A stretch of 64,000 bases of DNA from positions 85,148 to 149,147 of the forward strand of contig JANRJO010000051.1 of assembly GCA_033763935.1 (NCBI GenBank), given 5' to 3'. Position numbers and translations under genes: made by a program. Every line of letters starts with the position of its first letter. Positions within the stretch are counted from its first letter, which is position 1. This document shows, piece after piece, positions 1 through 9,172 of the stretch. The notes below the pieces were generated by a model. That model was not told the DNA's origin and searched no databases. It saw only the letters and a list, made by a program, of their open reading frames with translations. This DNA comes from DALYJJ01 sp033763935. Lineage in GTDB: Bacteria > Acidobacteriota > Terriglobia > Bryobacterales > Bryobacteraceae.

Positions 1-1532
1 ATGGAAAGACTTGCCTCGGTCACGCCCGTGCTGAAGTAGCTGTTCACGTTGCCGCCCAGACCGCCGGTACGCATCCCCACGATCTTCCCGCGCTCGGCAT
101 CCTGGAACATTGCCGGGAACGCATCGCCCGCCGACACGCTGAAATCGTTCGTGAGCAGGATCACCGGCTTCGTGTACGTCACGTCCTGCGGCTGCACTGA
201 TAACGAAGACGTGCAGATCGGGAACACGCCCGTCTCCTCGCCTCGCTCAAATGCGGCATTGAACGCGGTGCTGTACGACTGCAACGCCTCGCGCTCCCAC
301 TGCGGCGTATTCGCCGTAATGTTCAGCACCCGGTTGTCAAAGAAATTCTTCCAGGTCTGCGTCGGCTTCACCCAATAGCCCACACCCCAGAAGGGCCGTT
401 GCGCCAGGAAGCGCATCAGCTCGACGGCGTAGCAGAGGTTGCCTCCAGGGTTGTGCATCACATCGATAACCAACGCCGAGGTGCTCTGCTGCATCTCCGT
501 GATCTCTTGCCGGAACTGCGTCAGCGCGGCCGCGGTATTGGACGGGCTGAAGGTATAAACGCGAATCCAGCCCACCGTCTGCCCATCCACCGGAAACGTC
601 CCGGAGACGAACTGGTCCCCCTGCCGTGCCCCCAGCCGCAGCCGGAACCCGGCCGGCGGATCGTACAACGGCGCCGGAGAACCGAGTGCGATCAACGCCT
701 GATCCACCGGGTGCGCCTGCCCCACCTGCGCTTCACGAATCTCCTGCTCTACCGGTGTCAGCGCCTCGTCTTCCGCCTGGCGAGGTCCCATCCAGATCCC
801 CCACTTCCGCCCGATCTCCTGCAGCCGTTCCGACCGGTCGCGGACGAATGAGAGAGTCCCTCCGGCCAGCCTTGGACCACTTGTGGGAGGCAGCTTCGTC
901 AGAGGAACCCCGAACTTCTGCCACGGGATGTCGTACGTCGCCTCTTCACCGCTCGGCTTCCGAATCACCACCCGCGCCGTCTCCCCTACGTTCGGAGCCG
1001 TCGGGATCAAAACCTGTGGCCGGAACGTGATGTAGTCCGCCGCCTGCCGGCGCGTGGCTCTCGGGTTCGCATTTTCGCCGTACTTCGTGAACCGCCGGAT
1101 CCACTCCTCCGAAGTTACCCCGTCCACCGACACTACCTCGTCGCCCACCTCAATCGGAAAGTCGCGCTGGTTAAATGTGGGCGAAATGAACTCAATCAAC
1201 GTCTTGCCGTCGTAAATGTCCACGTCAAAACGCAGGTAAGCCTGGAAATTGGACGGCAGCGTGTAGCTGATATGTCCGTCGCGGAGACTCGCGAGGTAAT
1301 CGATGACCACGTCGTAATATTCTAGGTCGTCCTTCGTCGCCAGCACCCGCGGCAGCCAGGGCCGCAGGTCCGAAAGGTCGAACCCGAACTGTTCGATCTT
1401 CCAATTCGCCGGTGTGTAGTGCCGCACATAGAACTGAGACATCGATGTGAAGTCGGCCACCTTCTGGGCCGGCGTCATCTGCGCGTTCAGTGTTAACGCG
1501 AATATCGTTGACAAAAGTAAAGTTCTGATCAT
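1..1532 (-). CDS. S41 family peptidase, C-terminus cut by window edge
   Basis: Secreted C-terminal-processing-type serine protease. The start at 1532 gives the signal peptide MIRTLLLSTIFALTLNAQ. A PDZ-like stretch (GDEVVSVDGV) follows at roughly residues 110-120. The S41 catalytic region then appears as SALVIDVMHNPGGN and, close to the left edge, TNDFSVSAGDAF, where the serine before AGD is the expected nucleophile. The reading frame is open to base 1, so the last part is outside the window. It is the last visible member of a minus-strand run and is separated from the upstream oxidoreductase gene by 53 bp. Substrate unknown; likely periplasmic or outer-membrane associated. Family call is firm, role is not. 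Confidence 0.88.
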   Translation of the reverse strand, partial: MIRTLLLSTIFALTLNAQMTPAQKVADFTSMSQFYVRHYTPANWKIEQFGFDLSDLRPWLPRVLATKDDLEYYDVVIDYLASLRDGHISYTLPSNFQAYLRFDVDIYDGKTLIEFISPTFNQRDFPIEVGDEVVSVDGVTSEEWIRRFTKYGENANPRATRRQAADYITFRPQVLIPTAPNVGETARVVIRKPSGEEATYDIPWQKFGVPLTKLPPTSGPRLAGGTLSFVRDRSERLQEIGRKWGIWMGPRQAEDEALTPVEQEIREAQVGQAHPVDQALIALGSPAPLYDPPAGFRLRLGARQGDQFVSGTFPVDGQTVGWIRVYTFSPSNTAAALTQFRQEITEMQQSTSALVIDVMHNPGGNLCYAVELMRFLAQRPFWGVGYWVKPTQTWKNFFDNRVLNITANTPQWEREALQSYSTAFNAAFERGEETGVFPICTSSLSVQPQDVTYTKPVILLTNDFSVSAGDAFPAMFQDAERGKIVGMRTGGLGGNVNSYFSTGVTEASLS

Positions 1533-1585
1533 CGTCGCTTTCCGCCAAACCAACAGCGTTTGCAGGAAGCGTAACACAAGGCGGC

Positions 1586-2824
1586 TTACGCCTTCGGGAG
1601 CTCGAACCCAGCTCGCCGCGCCCGTCTGACCTTTGCGTTCGCCTCATCGTCGCCCACGAACCGCTCCGCTTTCGCGTCCCACTTCAGGCTCCGCCCCAAC
1701 TCCCGCGCAATGTTCACCAGGTGGCACAAGGTCGTCGACCGGTGCGCGATCTCCACATCCGCGTTGGGCCTCTTTCGCGACCGCATGCACTGGAAAAAGT
1801 TGCGGAGGTGATACGAGTTCTCCCCCGGCCCTTCTTTCGTCACATCCGGTGCGCCTCGCTTCAACTCGGGAAGGCTCGTCACGAAATCCCCGCGCAGAAT
1901 CTGCAGCCGCCCTTCGCTTCCCTCGAAAATCGCACCTAATTGCGAATGGTCTGCCCGCTTCGCCTCCTCCAAACTCACCACCACGCCGTCCGCGTACTTC
2001 AGCTGTACCCGCGCCTCCGGGGCCGGCCCGTCCACGACGATCTCCCGCGGTCCCGTCTCATCCATCCCCAACGCCGCCTGCACCTGGTCCAGGCTGTGCG
2101 TCCCCCAACCCGTCACGCCCCACGATTGCCCGCCGCCGTCGTAGTCCCACCAAGTCGCCCACTTGTATTGGAGGTCGCGGTGATACGGCCGTAACTCCGT
2201 TTGATTGCACCACTGGTTCCAATCGAGCCCGTCGGGTACGGGCTGCTCCGCCTTCGCCGTCCACTTTTGCGGTGCGAGAAAGTTGCACACCACCACCTTC
2301 TTCACCTTCCCGATCTTCCCCCTTCGCACCAACTCACTGGCGAACATGTTGATCGGTATCGACCGCTGCTGCGTCCCCGTCTGCAATACGCGTCCCAGCT
2401 TGCGGACGTGCTGCGTCAACACCCGCCCCTCTTCAATCGTCAGCGAGAGCGGCTTCTCCGCATACACGTCGAGTCCCGCCTGCAGCGCATGAATGGCCAC
2501 CAGCACCCGCGCGTGCGTCGTCGTCTCCACGAACACCGCGTCGAGCTTCTCCTTCTCGAACATCGCTCGATAGTCCGCGTACTTCGCCCACTTCTCTCCG
2601 TCCGGATGCAACTTCGCCGCCTGCTCGCATCGCGGCCGGAAACAGTCGGCCACGGCTTGAATCCGCCCCTCACCGAAATCCTCGTGCTCGATCAACCACC
2701 TCGCCCGGCCGCCGAGCCCGATGATGCCCACCGCGATCCGATCGTTCGCGCCCAACACGGTAGGCTTGGCCACAAACGGAAACGCGGCTGCGCTGGCAAT
2801 AAAGGTCCTTCTTGTCTGTTTCAT
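1586..2824 (-). CDS. Gfo/Idh/MocA family oxidoreductase, Tat-exported
   Basis: Predicted NAD(P)-dependent sugar or polyol dehydrogenase, 412 aa. The N-terminus carries a Tat-like leader (TRRTFIASAAAF), as is usual for the secreted members abundant in Acidobacteria and Planctomycetes. The Rossmann motif IGLGGR lies at about residue 35, and the family EKP motif is seen as YAEKPLSL around residue 120, the lysine being the conserved catalytic or NAD-binding residue. The C-terminal half has the expected alpha/beta domain. The gene is 10 bp downstream of the histidine-kinase gene. Substrate cannot be read from sequence. Confidence 0.9.
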   Translation of the reverse strand: MKQTRRTFIASAAAFPFVAKPTVLGANDRIAVGIIGLGGRARWLIEHEDFGEGRIQAVADCFRPRCEQAAKLHPDGEKWAKYADYRAMFEKEKLDAVFVETTTHARVLVAIHALQAGLDVYAEKPLSLTIEEGRVLTQHVRKLGRVLQTGTQQRSIPINMFASELVRRGKIGKVKKVVVCNFLAPQKWTAKAEQPVPDGLDWNQWCNQTELRPYHRDLQYKWATWWDYDGGGQSWGVTGWGTHSLDQVQAALGMDETGPREIVVDGPAPEARVQLKYADGVVVSLEEAKRADHSQLGAIFEGSEGRLQILRGDFVTSLPELKRGAPDVTKEGPGENSYHLRNFFQCMRSRKRPNADVEIAHRSTTLCHLVNIARELGRSLKWDAKAERFVGDDEANAKVRRARRAGFELPKA

Positions 2825-2834
2825 CCGAGCCGAA

Positions 2835-4286
2835 TTATACGCCCTGCGGAAGCGTGAAGGAGAAGGTCGAGCCTCGCCCCGGCTCCGATTCGCACCACAT
2901 CCGCCCCCCGTGCGCCTCCACGATCCGTTTCGACACCGCCAGGCCTATCCCGCTCCCCGACGGCCTCGACGCCGGCTCCAGCCGCTCGAACATCCGAAAG
3001 ATCCGTGACGCATACTGCGGATCGAACCCAATGCCGTTGTCCCGAACGAAGATCGTCCACGCCAGCCCCTCCCGCCGCGCTCCCACATGAATCGCCGGTG
3101 CCGCCTCCCCCCGGAACTTGATCGCGTTCGCGATCAGGTTTTGCAGCACCCGCCCCACCTTCATCTCATCCGCCAGCACCTCGGGCAACGGATCATGCGT
3201 AATCAGCGCGTGCGACTCCGCGATCGCTGTCGCCAACGTACTGGTGACCGACTGCAGCACCGTCTCCAGCGAAACCCGAGTCAGGTTCAGCTGTGCGCCG
3301 GCGCGCGAAAACTCCAGCAGGTCCGCTATCAGCATCCGCATCCGCCGCGCCCCGTTCACCGCAAATCCGATGTATTTCCGCGCATCCTCGTCCAGCCGGT
3401 TTGCGTACTTCGACTCCAGCAGTTCCATAAAGGTCGAGACCATGCGCAGCGGTTCCTGCAGATCGTGCGAGGCCGCATAGGCGAAGGTCTCCAGATCCTC
3501 ATTACTGCGCCGTAGCGCCTCTTCCTTCGCCCGCCGCTCGGCGATATCCCGGAAGACCAGTACCACCCCGATGAGTTCGCCGTCCTCGTCCCGAATCGGC
3601 GCGGCGCTGTCGTCGATCGGCCGCCTCGTTCCATCGCGTGCAAGCAAAGCGGTGTGGTTCGCCAACCCCTGCGTCGCTCCCGTCGAGAGCACCTTCTCCA
3701 CGGGATTGCTCGCCGGTTCCCCCGTCTCCTCGTTCACAATGCGGAACACTTCGGTCAGCGCTGCGCCCGCCCACTCCCCGCTGGTCCATCCAGTGAGCTG
3801 CTCGGCCACCGAGTTCATGAACGTCACCCGCCCCTCGGCGTCCGTGGTGATCACCGCATCTCCGATGGAGGCAAGCGTCGCTTTCGCCCATTCCCTCTGC
3901 CGCTGCTGTTCCCGCTCCGCCTTGCGCCGCGCCGACGTCTCGAGCACCAGTTGCTCGTATCGGCGGCGCTCCGCCTCCGCCGACTTCCGTTGCCCCGCGA
4001 TGGCGACGATCGTCACGCTCGATGTCAGGAGATAGAGAGAGTAGTAGGCCAGGACGCTCGGCAGATCAGTCACGCCGGGAATGACAAACCCGCGCGCCGC
4101 TGCCACCCCGAGGGTCATCGTCCACAGCGCCGGTCCCAAACGGAGCGCATAGGCGGAGACCGCGTTAGCCAGAAAGAACGTCACGAACGGAACGCGATCC
4201 CCCAGTACCGGCTCGAGCAGCAGTCGAAGCGCCATGGCCCCGAGAGCAATCCCGGTCGCGATGCCGTACCGGACGAGATGCCTCAT
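2835..4286 (-). CDS. Orphan membrane sensor histidine kinase with PAS domain
   Basis: 483-aa signal-transducing kinase. Residues 1-100 hold about four hydrophobic segments of the DUF4118/KdpD type. A short coiled linker (101-135) leads to a PAS-PAC domain (about 136-250). The dimerisation/phosphoacceptor domain follows, with His274 in AASHDLQEPLRM, the phytochrome-like subclass. The ATPase domain shows the N box (NLIANAIKF), G1 (DNGIGFDP) and G2 (GSGIGLAVSKRI). No response-regulator gene is adjacent, so it is an orphan. It lies between the Ca2+/H+ antiporter gene (15 bp upstream) and the Gfo/Idh/MocA gene, probably in one transcript. The stimulus is unknown. Confidence 0.9.
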   Translation of the reverse strand: MRHLVRYGIATGIALGAMALRLLLEPVLGDRVPFVTFFLANAVSAYALRLGPALWTMTLGVAAARGFVIPGVTDLPSVLAYYSLYLLTSSVTIVAIAGQRKSAEAERRRYEQLVLETSARRKAEREQQRQREWAKATLASIGDAVITTDAEGRVTFMNSVAEQLTGWTSGEWAGAALTEVFRIVNEETGEPASNPVEKVLSTGATQGLANHTALLARDGTRRPIDDSAAPIRDEDGELIGVVLVFRDIAERRAKEEALRRSNEDLETFAYAASHDLQEPLRMVSTFMELLESKYANRLDEDARKYIGFAVNGARRMRMLIADLLEFSRAGAQLNLTRVSLETVLQSVTSTLATAIAESHALITHDPLPEVLADEMKVGRVLQNLIANAIKFRGEAAPAIHVGARREGLAWTIFVRDNGIGFDPQYASRIFRMFERLEPASRPSGSGIGLAVSKRIVEAHGGRMWCESEPGRGSTFSFTLPQGV

Positions 4287-4301
4287 CCCCTTCCCCGCCC
4301 G

Positions 4302-5426
4302 TCAATGGCCTGCCGGTCGCGCGGCCTCCGATGCCGCTTCCGGCAGGAAATAGAAGATGATTCCGAGAATCAGGTACACCACCAACAGTTGCAGACCCTC
4401 CAGCCAGTTCGATTGTCCGTCGCTCGAGATCTGCCCCGTGATGACCACCGCCAACACCACTGCCAACACCTCCGCGGGCGTGAAGACAAGGTCCATCGGC
4501 TGCGGCCCGATCACCAGCGACGCCAGCACCAGCAGCGGTGCGATGAACAGCGCGATCTGCAGGCTGCTCCCCGCCGCGATGGTCAGGCTCAGGTCCATCC
4601 GGTTCTTCATCGCCACCAGAATCGCCGTGCTGTGCTCCGCTGCATTACCGACAATCGCCACCACGAACACGCCCACGAAGACCTCCGTCATTCCGAACGT
4701 CTTCGCCGTTGCCTCCACGCTCCCCACCAGAATCTCGCTGACCCAGGCGATCAATCCCGTCGCCACCCCCAGCACCACCATCGAACGGCCCACCGGCCAC
4801 GGCTGATGATGCTCCTCCTCCCGCACCTGCGCCGTCTCCGGCGGCGGGCTCACGAAGTAGTGCTTGTGCGTCTTCAGCGTGAACCACAGGCTTGCCAGGT
4901 ACGTCAGCAGCAGAACGATCGAGATCTCCACACTAATGTCGATCTCCCGCGGCCAACCCGTCGGCCCGGCCAGCGCGTGGAATGCCGCCGGCAGCAGCAG
5001 CGCCGTCGCCGCCAGCGTCAGCATCGTCGATTGCATACGCGCGCCCCGCGCGTTGAACTCCTGCTCCCTGAATTTGAGGCCTCCGGCGAAGATCGCCGCC
5101 CCCAGGACCAGCAGCACGTTCCCGATAATCGACCCCGTCAGCGACGCCTTCACCACTCCGTACAGGCCCTTGTTCAGCGCCACCAGCGCAATAATCAGCT
5201 CCGCCGCGTTGCCGAACGTCGCGTTCAGCAGGCCGCCCACGCCTTCGCTCGTTCGCTCCGCCAGGTGTTCTGTAGCGCGTCCCAGCCATCCCGCCAGCGG
5301 AATGATCGCCACGCACGCCGCAACAAAGATCAGAGTGTGAGATTCCGGTGAGGCGAATTCGAGCCCGACGGCGACGGGCACGAACACCAGCAACCAATTT
5401 AGTGAGGGCTTCAACAGGTTCTTCAT
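4302..5426 (-). CDS. Calcium/proton antiporter, Cax family
   Basis: 374-aa integral membrane exchanger of the CaCA superfamily, expected to expel Ca2+ in exchange for protons. It has the two inverted family repeats: GNAAELIIALVALN near residue 70 and GNAAEHSTAILVAM near residue 260, whose glutamates bind the cation. About ten hydrophobic helices surround them, and a His/Glu-rich loop (EEEHHQ) sits between the two halves. It is 12 bp downstream of the Hsp70-like gene and 15 bp upstream of the sensor kinase gene, which suggests co-transcription. Family assignment is firm; ion preference is inferred. Confidence 0.92.
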   Translation of the reverse strand: MKNLLKPSLNWLLVFVPVAVGLEFASPESHTLIFVAACVAIIPLAGWLGRATEHLAERTSEGVGGLLNATFGNAAELIIALVALNKGLYGVVKASLTGSIIGNVLLVLGAAIFAGGLKFREQEFNARGARMQSTMLTLAATALLLPAAFHALAGPTGWPREIDISVEISIVLLLTYLASLWFTLKTHKHYFVSPPPETAQVREEEHHQPWPVGRSMVVLGVATGLIAWVSEILVGSVEATAKTFGMTEVFVGVFVVAIVGNAAEHSTAILVAMKNRMDLSLTIAAGSSLQIALFIAPLLVLASLVIGPQPMDLVFTPAEVLAVVLAVVITGQISSDGQSNWLEGLQLLVVYLILGIIFYFLPEAASEAARPAGH

Positions 5427-5438
5427 GAGGTGGGGATG

Positions 5439-6995
5439 TCAGCCTTTGCGTGATCGTTTCTTGCGCGCGGGCGTGACGCGCGTGTTTTCTCCCGCCCAGC
5501 GGCCGAGCCGGTAACTCCGGCTGTAGCCCGTCGTCCGGTTGGCAATCGTCACTGTCACCGTACCGCTCGCATCGCAGCGGTAACGCTCCTCAATCTGCTG
5601 CCCTGCCGCCGCCGGACTGTGCGCCACTCCCACCGCCTCCAGCGTCGATTCCCCTTGCAGGGAAGGATCGAACGGGAATCGCACTTCGTCCCACGACGTG
5701 ATATCGCCCACTGGTTGCCCGTCCTCGCTGCGCTGCGTGCACTCCAGGTACCGGAAGTGCCCGATGTTGTGCACCGGCGAATAGGTCCGCGCCCGCTCCA
5801 GAGGCGGCTCCCCGGCGCCCGGCAGCGGTGTCCCCTTGGGGAACAGCGGATCGAACACCACCGCCCGCCCCGCATCCGTCTCGCGCCACACGCCGAAGTT
5901 CCGCGTGAACTGCTCCCGCAGAAGAAAGCCGGACTGCACGTCCGCCTGAATCGCCAGCCCAATGGCCGTCGCCGACCTCGTGTGCGCCGAACGCTTCACC
6001 CGCCGCCCGTACTCCTCGCGCAGCACCCGCGCCACCAGCGGCAGCTCGCTGCCACCGCCCGTCACGTACAGGGCATCAAGCGTCTCGCCGTGCCGCGCCA
6101 GCAAGTCCTCCACCACCCGCCCTGTCTCTTCCACCAGCGGCCGGCAGCGCTCGTAGTAATCGCCCACCGGCACTGTCACCTGCCCCCAGCCGTCCCTCAC
6201 ACGCTCCAGGTCAATAATGATTCGCCGCGTGTTCGGGTGGATCGCTTCCTTCTTCTCGCGGCACTCCTCCAGCAGCCGGAAGTGCTCCGCCTGCGTCAGG
6301 CTCTCGTACCGCTCGGCGTCCAGCGCCATCTCCGCCAGGGCTTCATCGAAATCGTCACCCCCGAGCGTCGAAACACCCTCCGACGCAATCACCGAATGCG
6401 TCTTGTCGGCAACCGACACGAGCGAAGCATCGAACGTGCCGCCTCCCAGGTCGTATACCAGGAGCCGCTCGCCCGCCGCGCCGCTCTCCCGCTGCTTGTG
6501 CCCGAACTCGATGCTCGCCGCCGACGGCTCGTTCAGCAATCCCAGCACTTCGAAACCCGCCAGCCGGAAGGCCTCCGCCGTCAGGAACCGCTGATTGCTG
6601 TTGGCGTTCGCCGGCACGCCCAACATCACCTCCAGCGGCTCGCCCTCGGCAAGGTGCACGCTCGAGCGCTCCACCAGGTCCCGCCGCAGAACGCCCACCA
6701 ACTGAACCAGCCACTCGAGCACCGGCGCCTCGACGCCCCCCACCTCCAGCACCGTCTGCGGCCCCGCCTCCATCAGCAGGCGCTTCAGCGAACGGACCAC
6801 TGTCGAGCCGGGCTCGCTCTGCGACGCCCATGCGTCCCAGCCGTAGAGCCGCCGCCCTTCGTGCACCGCTGCCAGCGGCGGAAACCAATCCCACGTAGTG
6901 CCGTCCGCTGCCTCGAACGTCACCACCGGATAGTTCCCGCGGTCCGCCGCGGCCACCACAATGCGCGTAGTTCCGAAATCGACTCCAAGCCTCAT
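5439..6995 (-). CDS. Hsp70 (DnaK-like) family protein, short form
   Basis: 518-aa actin-fold ATPase related to DnaK but shorter than the usual 600-640 aa. The phosphate-1 motif is at the N-terminus (GVDFGTTRIVVA), phosphate-2 reads YDLGGGTFDASL near residue 185, and the adenosine motif reads YVTGGGSELPLV near residue 310. The C-terminal part is a beta-rich segment that aligns poorly with the DnaK substrate-binding domain, and the helical lid appears missing. The tail is basic (RKKRSRKG). No dnaJ or grpE gene is nearby, so this is a specialised paralogue rather than the housekeeping chaperone. Confidence 0.86.
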   Translation of the reverse strand: MRLGVDFGTTRIVVAAADRGNYPVVTFEAADGTTWDWFPPLAAVHEGRRLYGWDAWASQSEPGSTVVRSLKRLLMEAGPQTVLEVGGVEAPVLEWLVQLVGVLRRDLVERSSVHLAEGEPLEVMLGVPANANSNQRFLTAEAFRLAGFEVLGLLNEPSAASIEFGHKQRESGAAGERLLVYDLGGGTFDASLVSVADKTHSVIASEGVSTLGGDDFDEALAEMALDAERYESLTQAEHFRLLEECREKKEAIHPNTRRIIIDLERVRDGWGQVTVPVGDYYERCRPLVEETGRVVEDLLARHGETLDALYVTGGGSELPLVARVLREEYGRRVKRSAHTRSATAIGLAIQADVQSGFLLREQFTRNFGVWRETDAGRAVVFDPLFPKGTPLPGAGEPPLERARTYSPVHNIGHFRYLECTQRSEDGQPVGDITSWDEVRFPFDPSLQGESTLEAVGVAHSPAAAGQQIEERYRCDASGTVTVTIANRTTGYSRSYRLGRWAGENTRVTPARKKRSRKG

Positions 6996-7028
6996 ACTGC
7001 GAAGCGCCTCACCGCATAGGATAGCGGC

Positions 7029-8276
7029 TTATCGCGTCGCCTTGCCGATGGCGTACAAAAACTTGTCCGTGCGTAGAAACAGTTGCCCGTCGGAAACCGC
7101 GATCGTGCTCAGCGTGTACTCGTTCATCGCGTTCTCCGCCAGCACCTCAAACTCCGGGCCCGCCTTCACCACGCTCGCCACCCCTTCCTCGCTCGTGATG
7201 TAGATCTTCCCGTCCGCCAGCGTCGGCGACGCGCTGTACGTGCCGGCCCGAAGCCGTTTGCCGCCATAAATCTCCGCGCCGGTCTTCGCGTCCAGGCAAT
7301 ACATCGCCCCGTTGTCGCGCACCACGTAAAGGTACTTGCCGTCCGTCACCGGTGTCGGCACGTCCGGCCCGCTCTGGAACTGCCACAGGCGGTGGGATGT
7401 AGTGATGTCGCCCCGCCCGCCGCCCTTGAACGCCGTCATCGGCTTCACGCGCGTCGGCGCGTACACCACGCCTTCAAACACCACCGGCGACGCGATCATC
7501 CGATAGAACGGGTTGTTGTCCGGGTTCAGCCCGCCCCCGCGCCACAGCTCTTTGCCCGTCGTCAGGTCGTGCCCCGTAATGCAATCTCCGCCCAGGACAA
7601 CCAGCTCCAGTTCCTTACCGTTGCGCAGCAGCGTCGGCGTTGCGTAGGAGTCGGGCGACTCGCTCACCGCTGCCGTCGGCCGCTCCACACGCCAGATCGT
7701 CTTTCCGCTTTTCCCGTCGATCTTCAGCACGTACGACGGTTCGTCCGTCTTCATGCCGTGCAGCACCTGCACATAAAGCGATCCCTCGTGCAGCAGCGGC
7801 GATGACGCGTACCCGTGGTTCAGACCGAACGCCCCGTAGTCTTTCTGGATGTCGCGCGCCCACAGTTCCTTGCCCGCGAAATCGAACGCCTTCAGAACGC
7901 CCGTGCCCGTCAGCGCCCACACCGTCTTCCCGTCGGTCACCGGCGACGGCGACGACATATTCTGCTTCCGCATCTTCACGTTGCCGCCGCCCATCGGCCG
8001 CTTCCACAGCACCGTGCCGTCCTTCTTGTTCACGGCCCACAACGACAGGCCGTCCCCCTCCGCCATGTTCAGAAAGACATGCTGGCCCCAGATGATCGGG
8101 GTCGCCCCGCTCCATGCCGGCATCTCCAGCTTCCATGCCACGTTCTCCGTCGCGCTCCACTTCGTGGGCAGGTTCTTCTCGCCGCTGCGCCCGTCCAGGT
8201 AAGGTCCTCGCCACTGCGGCCAGTTCTCAGCCAGTAGCGGAAACGCAGACAGAATGACCAGACAGGTAAATTTCAT
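7029..8276 (-). CDS. Secreted PQQ-like beta-propeller repeat protein
   Basis: About 415 aa. The start at 8276 is preferred over 8288 because it gives a clean signal peptide (MKFTCLVILSAFPLLA). The mature N-terminus has the NWPQWRGP motif typical of the planctomycete/acidobacterial propeller family. Repeated blades carry the pattern (A/K)xDGxTLW or GKELW, for instance NKKDGTVLWKR and DAKTGAEIYGG. No cofactor-binding catalytic residues can be named, so an enzyme function (quinoprotein dehydrogenase) is not claimed. A second protein of this family is at 17990-19429. Confidence 0.85.
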   Translation of the reverse strand: MKFTCLVILSAFPLLAENWPQWRGPYLDGRSGEKNLPTKWSATENVAWKLEMPAWSGATPIIWGQHVFLNMAEGDGLSLWAVNKKDGTVLWKRPMGGGNVKMRKQNMSSPSPVTDGKTVWALTGTGVLKAFDFAGKELWARDIQKDYGAFGLNHGYASSPLLHEGSLYVQVLHGMKTDEPSYVLKIDGKSGKTIWRVERPTAAVSESPDSYATPTLLRNGKELELVVLGGDCITGHDLTTGKELWRGGGLNPDNNPFYRMIASPVVFEGVVYAPTRVKPMTAFKGGGRGDITTSHRLWQFQSGPDVPTPVTDGKYLYVVRDNGAMYCLDAKTGAEIYGGKRLRAGTYSASPTLADGKIYITSEEGVASVVKAGPEFEVLAENAMNEYTLSTIAVSDGQLFLRTDKFLYAIGKATR

Positions 8277-8311
8277 GCCCCAGTTCATTGCTGGCAGTGT
8301 ACACTAGCCCG

Positions 8312-8917
8312 GTGACTCTCCACGAGGCCATCGACACCCTCGTCCGCGATCCGCAGGCGTTTATGCGATCGGAGGTGCTGTGTATCGCGGGCAAAACCAC
8401 CGCCTCAGCCGGCCCTGCCCTGTTCGAGTTACGAAAGACCTCCGGCGCTATTTGGTCGGCGGTCTATGTCACCCACGACGTTGCTGCCGGCGTTAAGCCG
8501 GACCGCTTCGTTGCCTGGTACGTTCCCATGCAGCAGATCGGGAACTTCAGCGTGAATTGGTTGCCCACCCCGGAGCAGTCTCCCATCGACCTTATGCTCA
8601 CTTCGCAACTGAGCGGCTGTATGTTCGGAATGGGCGAGTCGGGGGGCCGAACGTGCGTGGCTCATGTGCAGCCCGACCAGAACGCTTACAAGAACACGTC
8701 AGTTTCACCTGGAATGAAGCACGCATACCGGCAGAACGATCTCGGCTCTGCCTTTATGCACAAGGATCTGATACCGATCGCCGCTGCCGACTTCGACTAC
8801 GATCGGGGAGAGAAGGCCGCAGTCGTCGGGAAACGAACGCCTGACGGTGAATGGAAAATGTACATCCAGCGCTTCGACATGCTCGCCGAGCAGGTGACCG
8901 GCCTGAAGACCGTTTAA
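8312..8917 (+). CDS. Unknown protein with an LSGC...H motif (candidate deamidase-fold enzyme)
   Basis: About 201 aa if the GTG at 8312 is used; a TTG at 8288 is also possible. No signal peptide or membrane segment is visible. Around residue 95 the protein reads SQLSGCMFGMGESGG and then CVAHVQPD, so a cysteine in LSGC is followed 15 residues later by a histidine. That Cys/His spacing resembles CNF1/BLF1-type glutamine deamidases, which is a motif resemblance only. Composition differs from neighbours: a sampled 60-base line (8581-8640) has 17 C and 16 G, whereas surrounding genes are strongly C-rich on this strand. It converges on the duplicated peptidase tail. Function unproven. Confidence 0.6.
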   Translation: MTLHEAIDTLVRDPQAFMRSEVLCIAGKTTASAGPALFELRKTSGAIWSAVYVTHDVAAGVKPDRFVAWYVPMQQIGNFSVNWLPTPEQSPIDLMLTSQLSGCMFGMGESGGRTCVAHVQPDQNAYKNTSVSPGMKHAYRQNDLGSAFMHKDLIPIAAADFDYDRGEKAAVVGKRTPDGEWKMYIQRFDMLAEQVTGLKTV

Positions 8918-8930
8918 CGCCCTCGCCCCC

Positions 8931-9099
8931 GCCGCCCCGCCTCCGGAGCCGCCTTCAAGTTCGCTTCGAATAGCTTCAAAATGCGCTTGTACTCGTCTGC
9001 CCAACTCGCCGGCTGCACGAACCCGTGGTCCTCCACAGGGTAAGAAGCGAACTCCCAGTTCTCTTTCCGCAATTCGATCAGCCGCTGCACCAGCCTCAC
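8931..9099 (-). repeat. Direct repeat copy 1: displaced 3' end of S9 peptidase gene
   Basis: These 169 bp match 10631-10799 with four differences (positions 9037, 9046, 9049 and 9058), so about 98% identity in the same orientation. Read on the minus strand they encode the last ~60 residues of the S9 peptidase, from SVRLVQRL to EAGRR, and run on in frame to their own stop at 8914-8916 (tail GRGR). All four differences fall in third codon positions and are synonymous. No start codon or catalytic serine accompanies the fragment, so it should be non-functional. It is best read as the original gene end cut off by insertion of the SIR2-like cassette. Confidence 0.93.
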
Positions 9100-9172
9100 G
9101 CTGATTCGGAGGCGGACCAACAGAGCAAGCACGACGTCCGAATAAGTTTATTTAGTATCATCCGGTTGTCCC

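Noticed and set aside
3654..5351. 565-residue open frame on the plus strand
   Set aside because: It is the antisense shadow of the histidine-kinase and Cax genes; composition is Arg/His/Gln/Pro-rich without motifs, as expected opposite high-GC genes.
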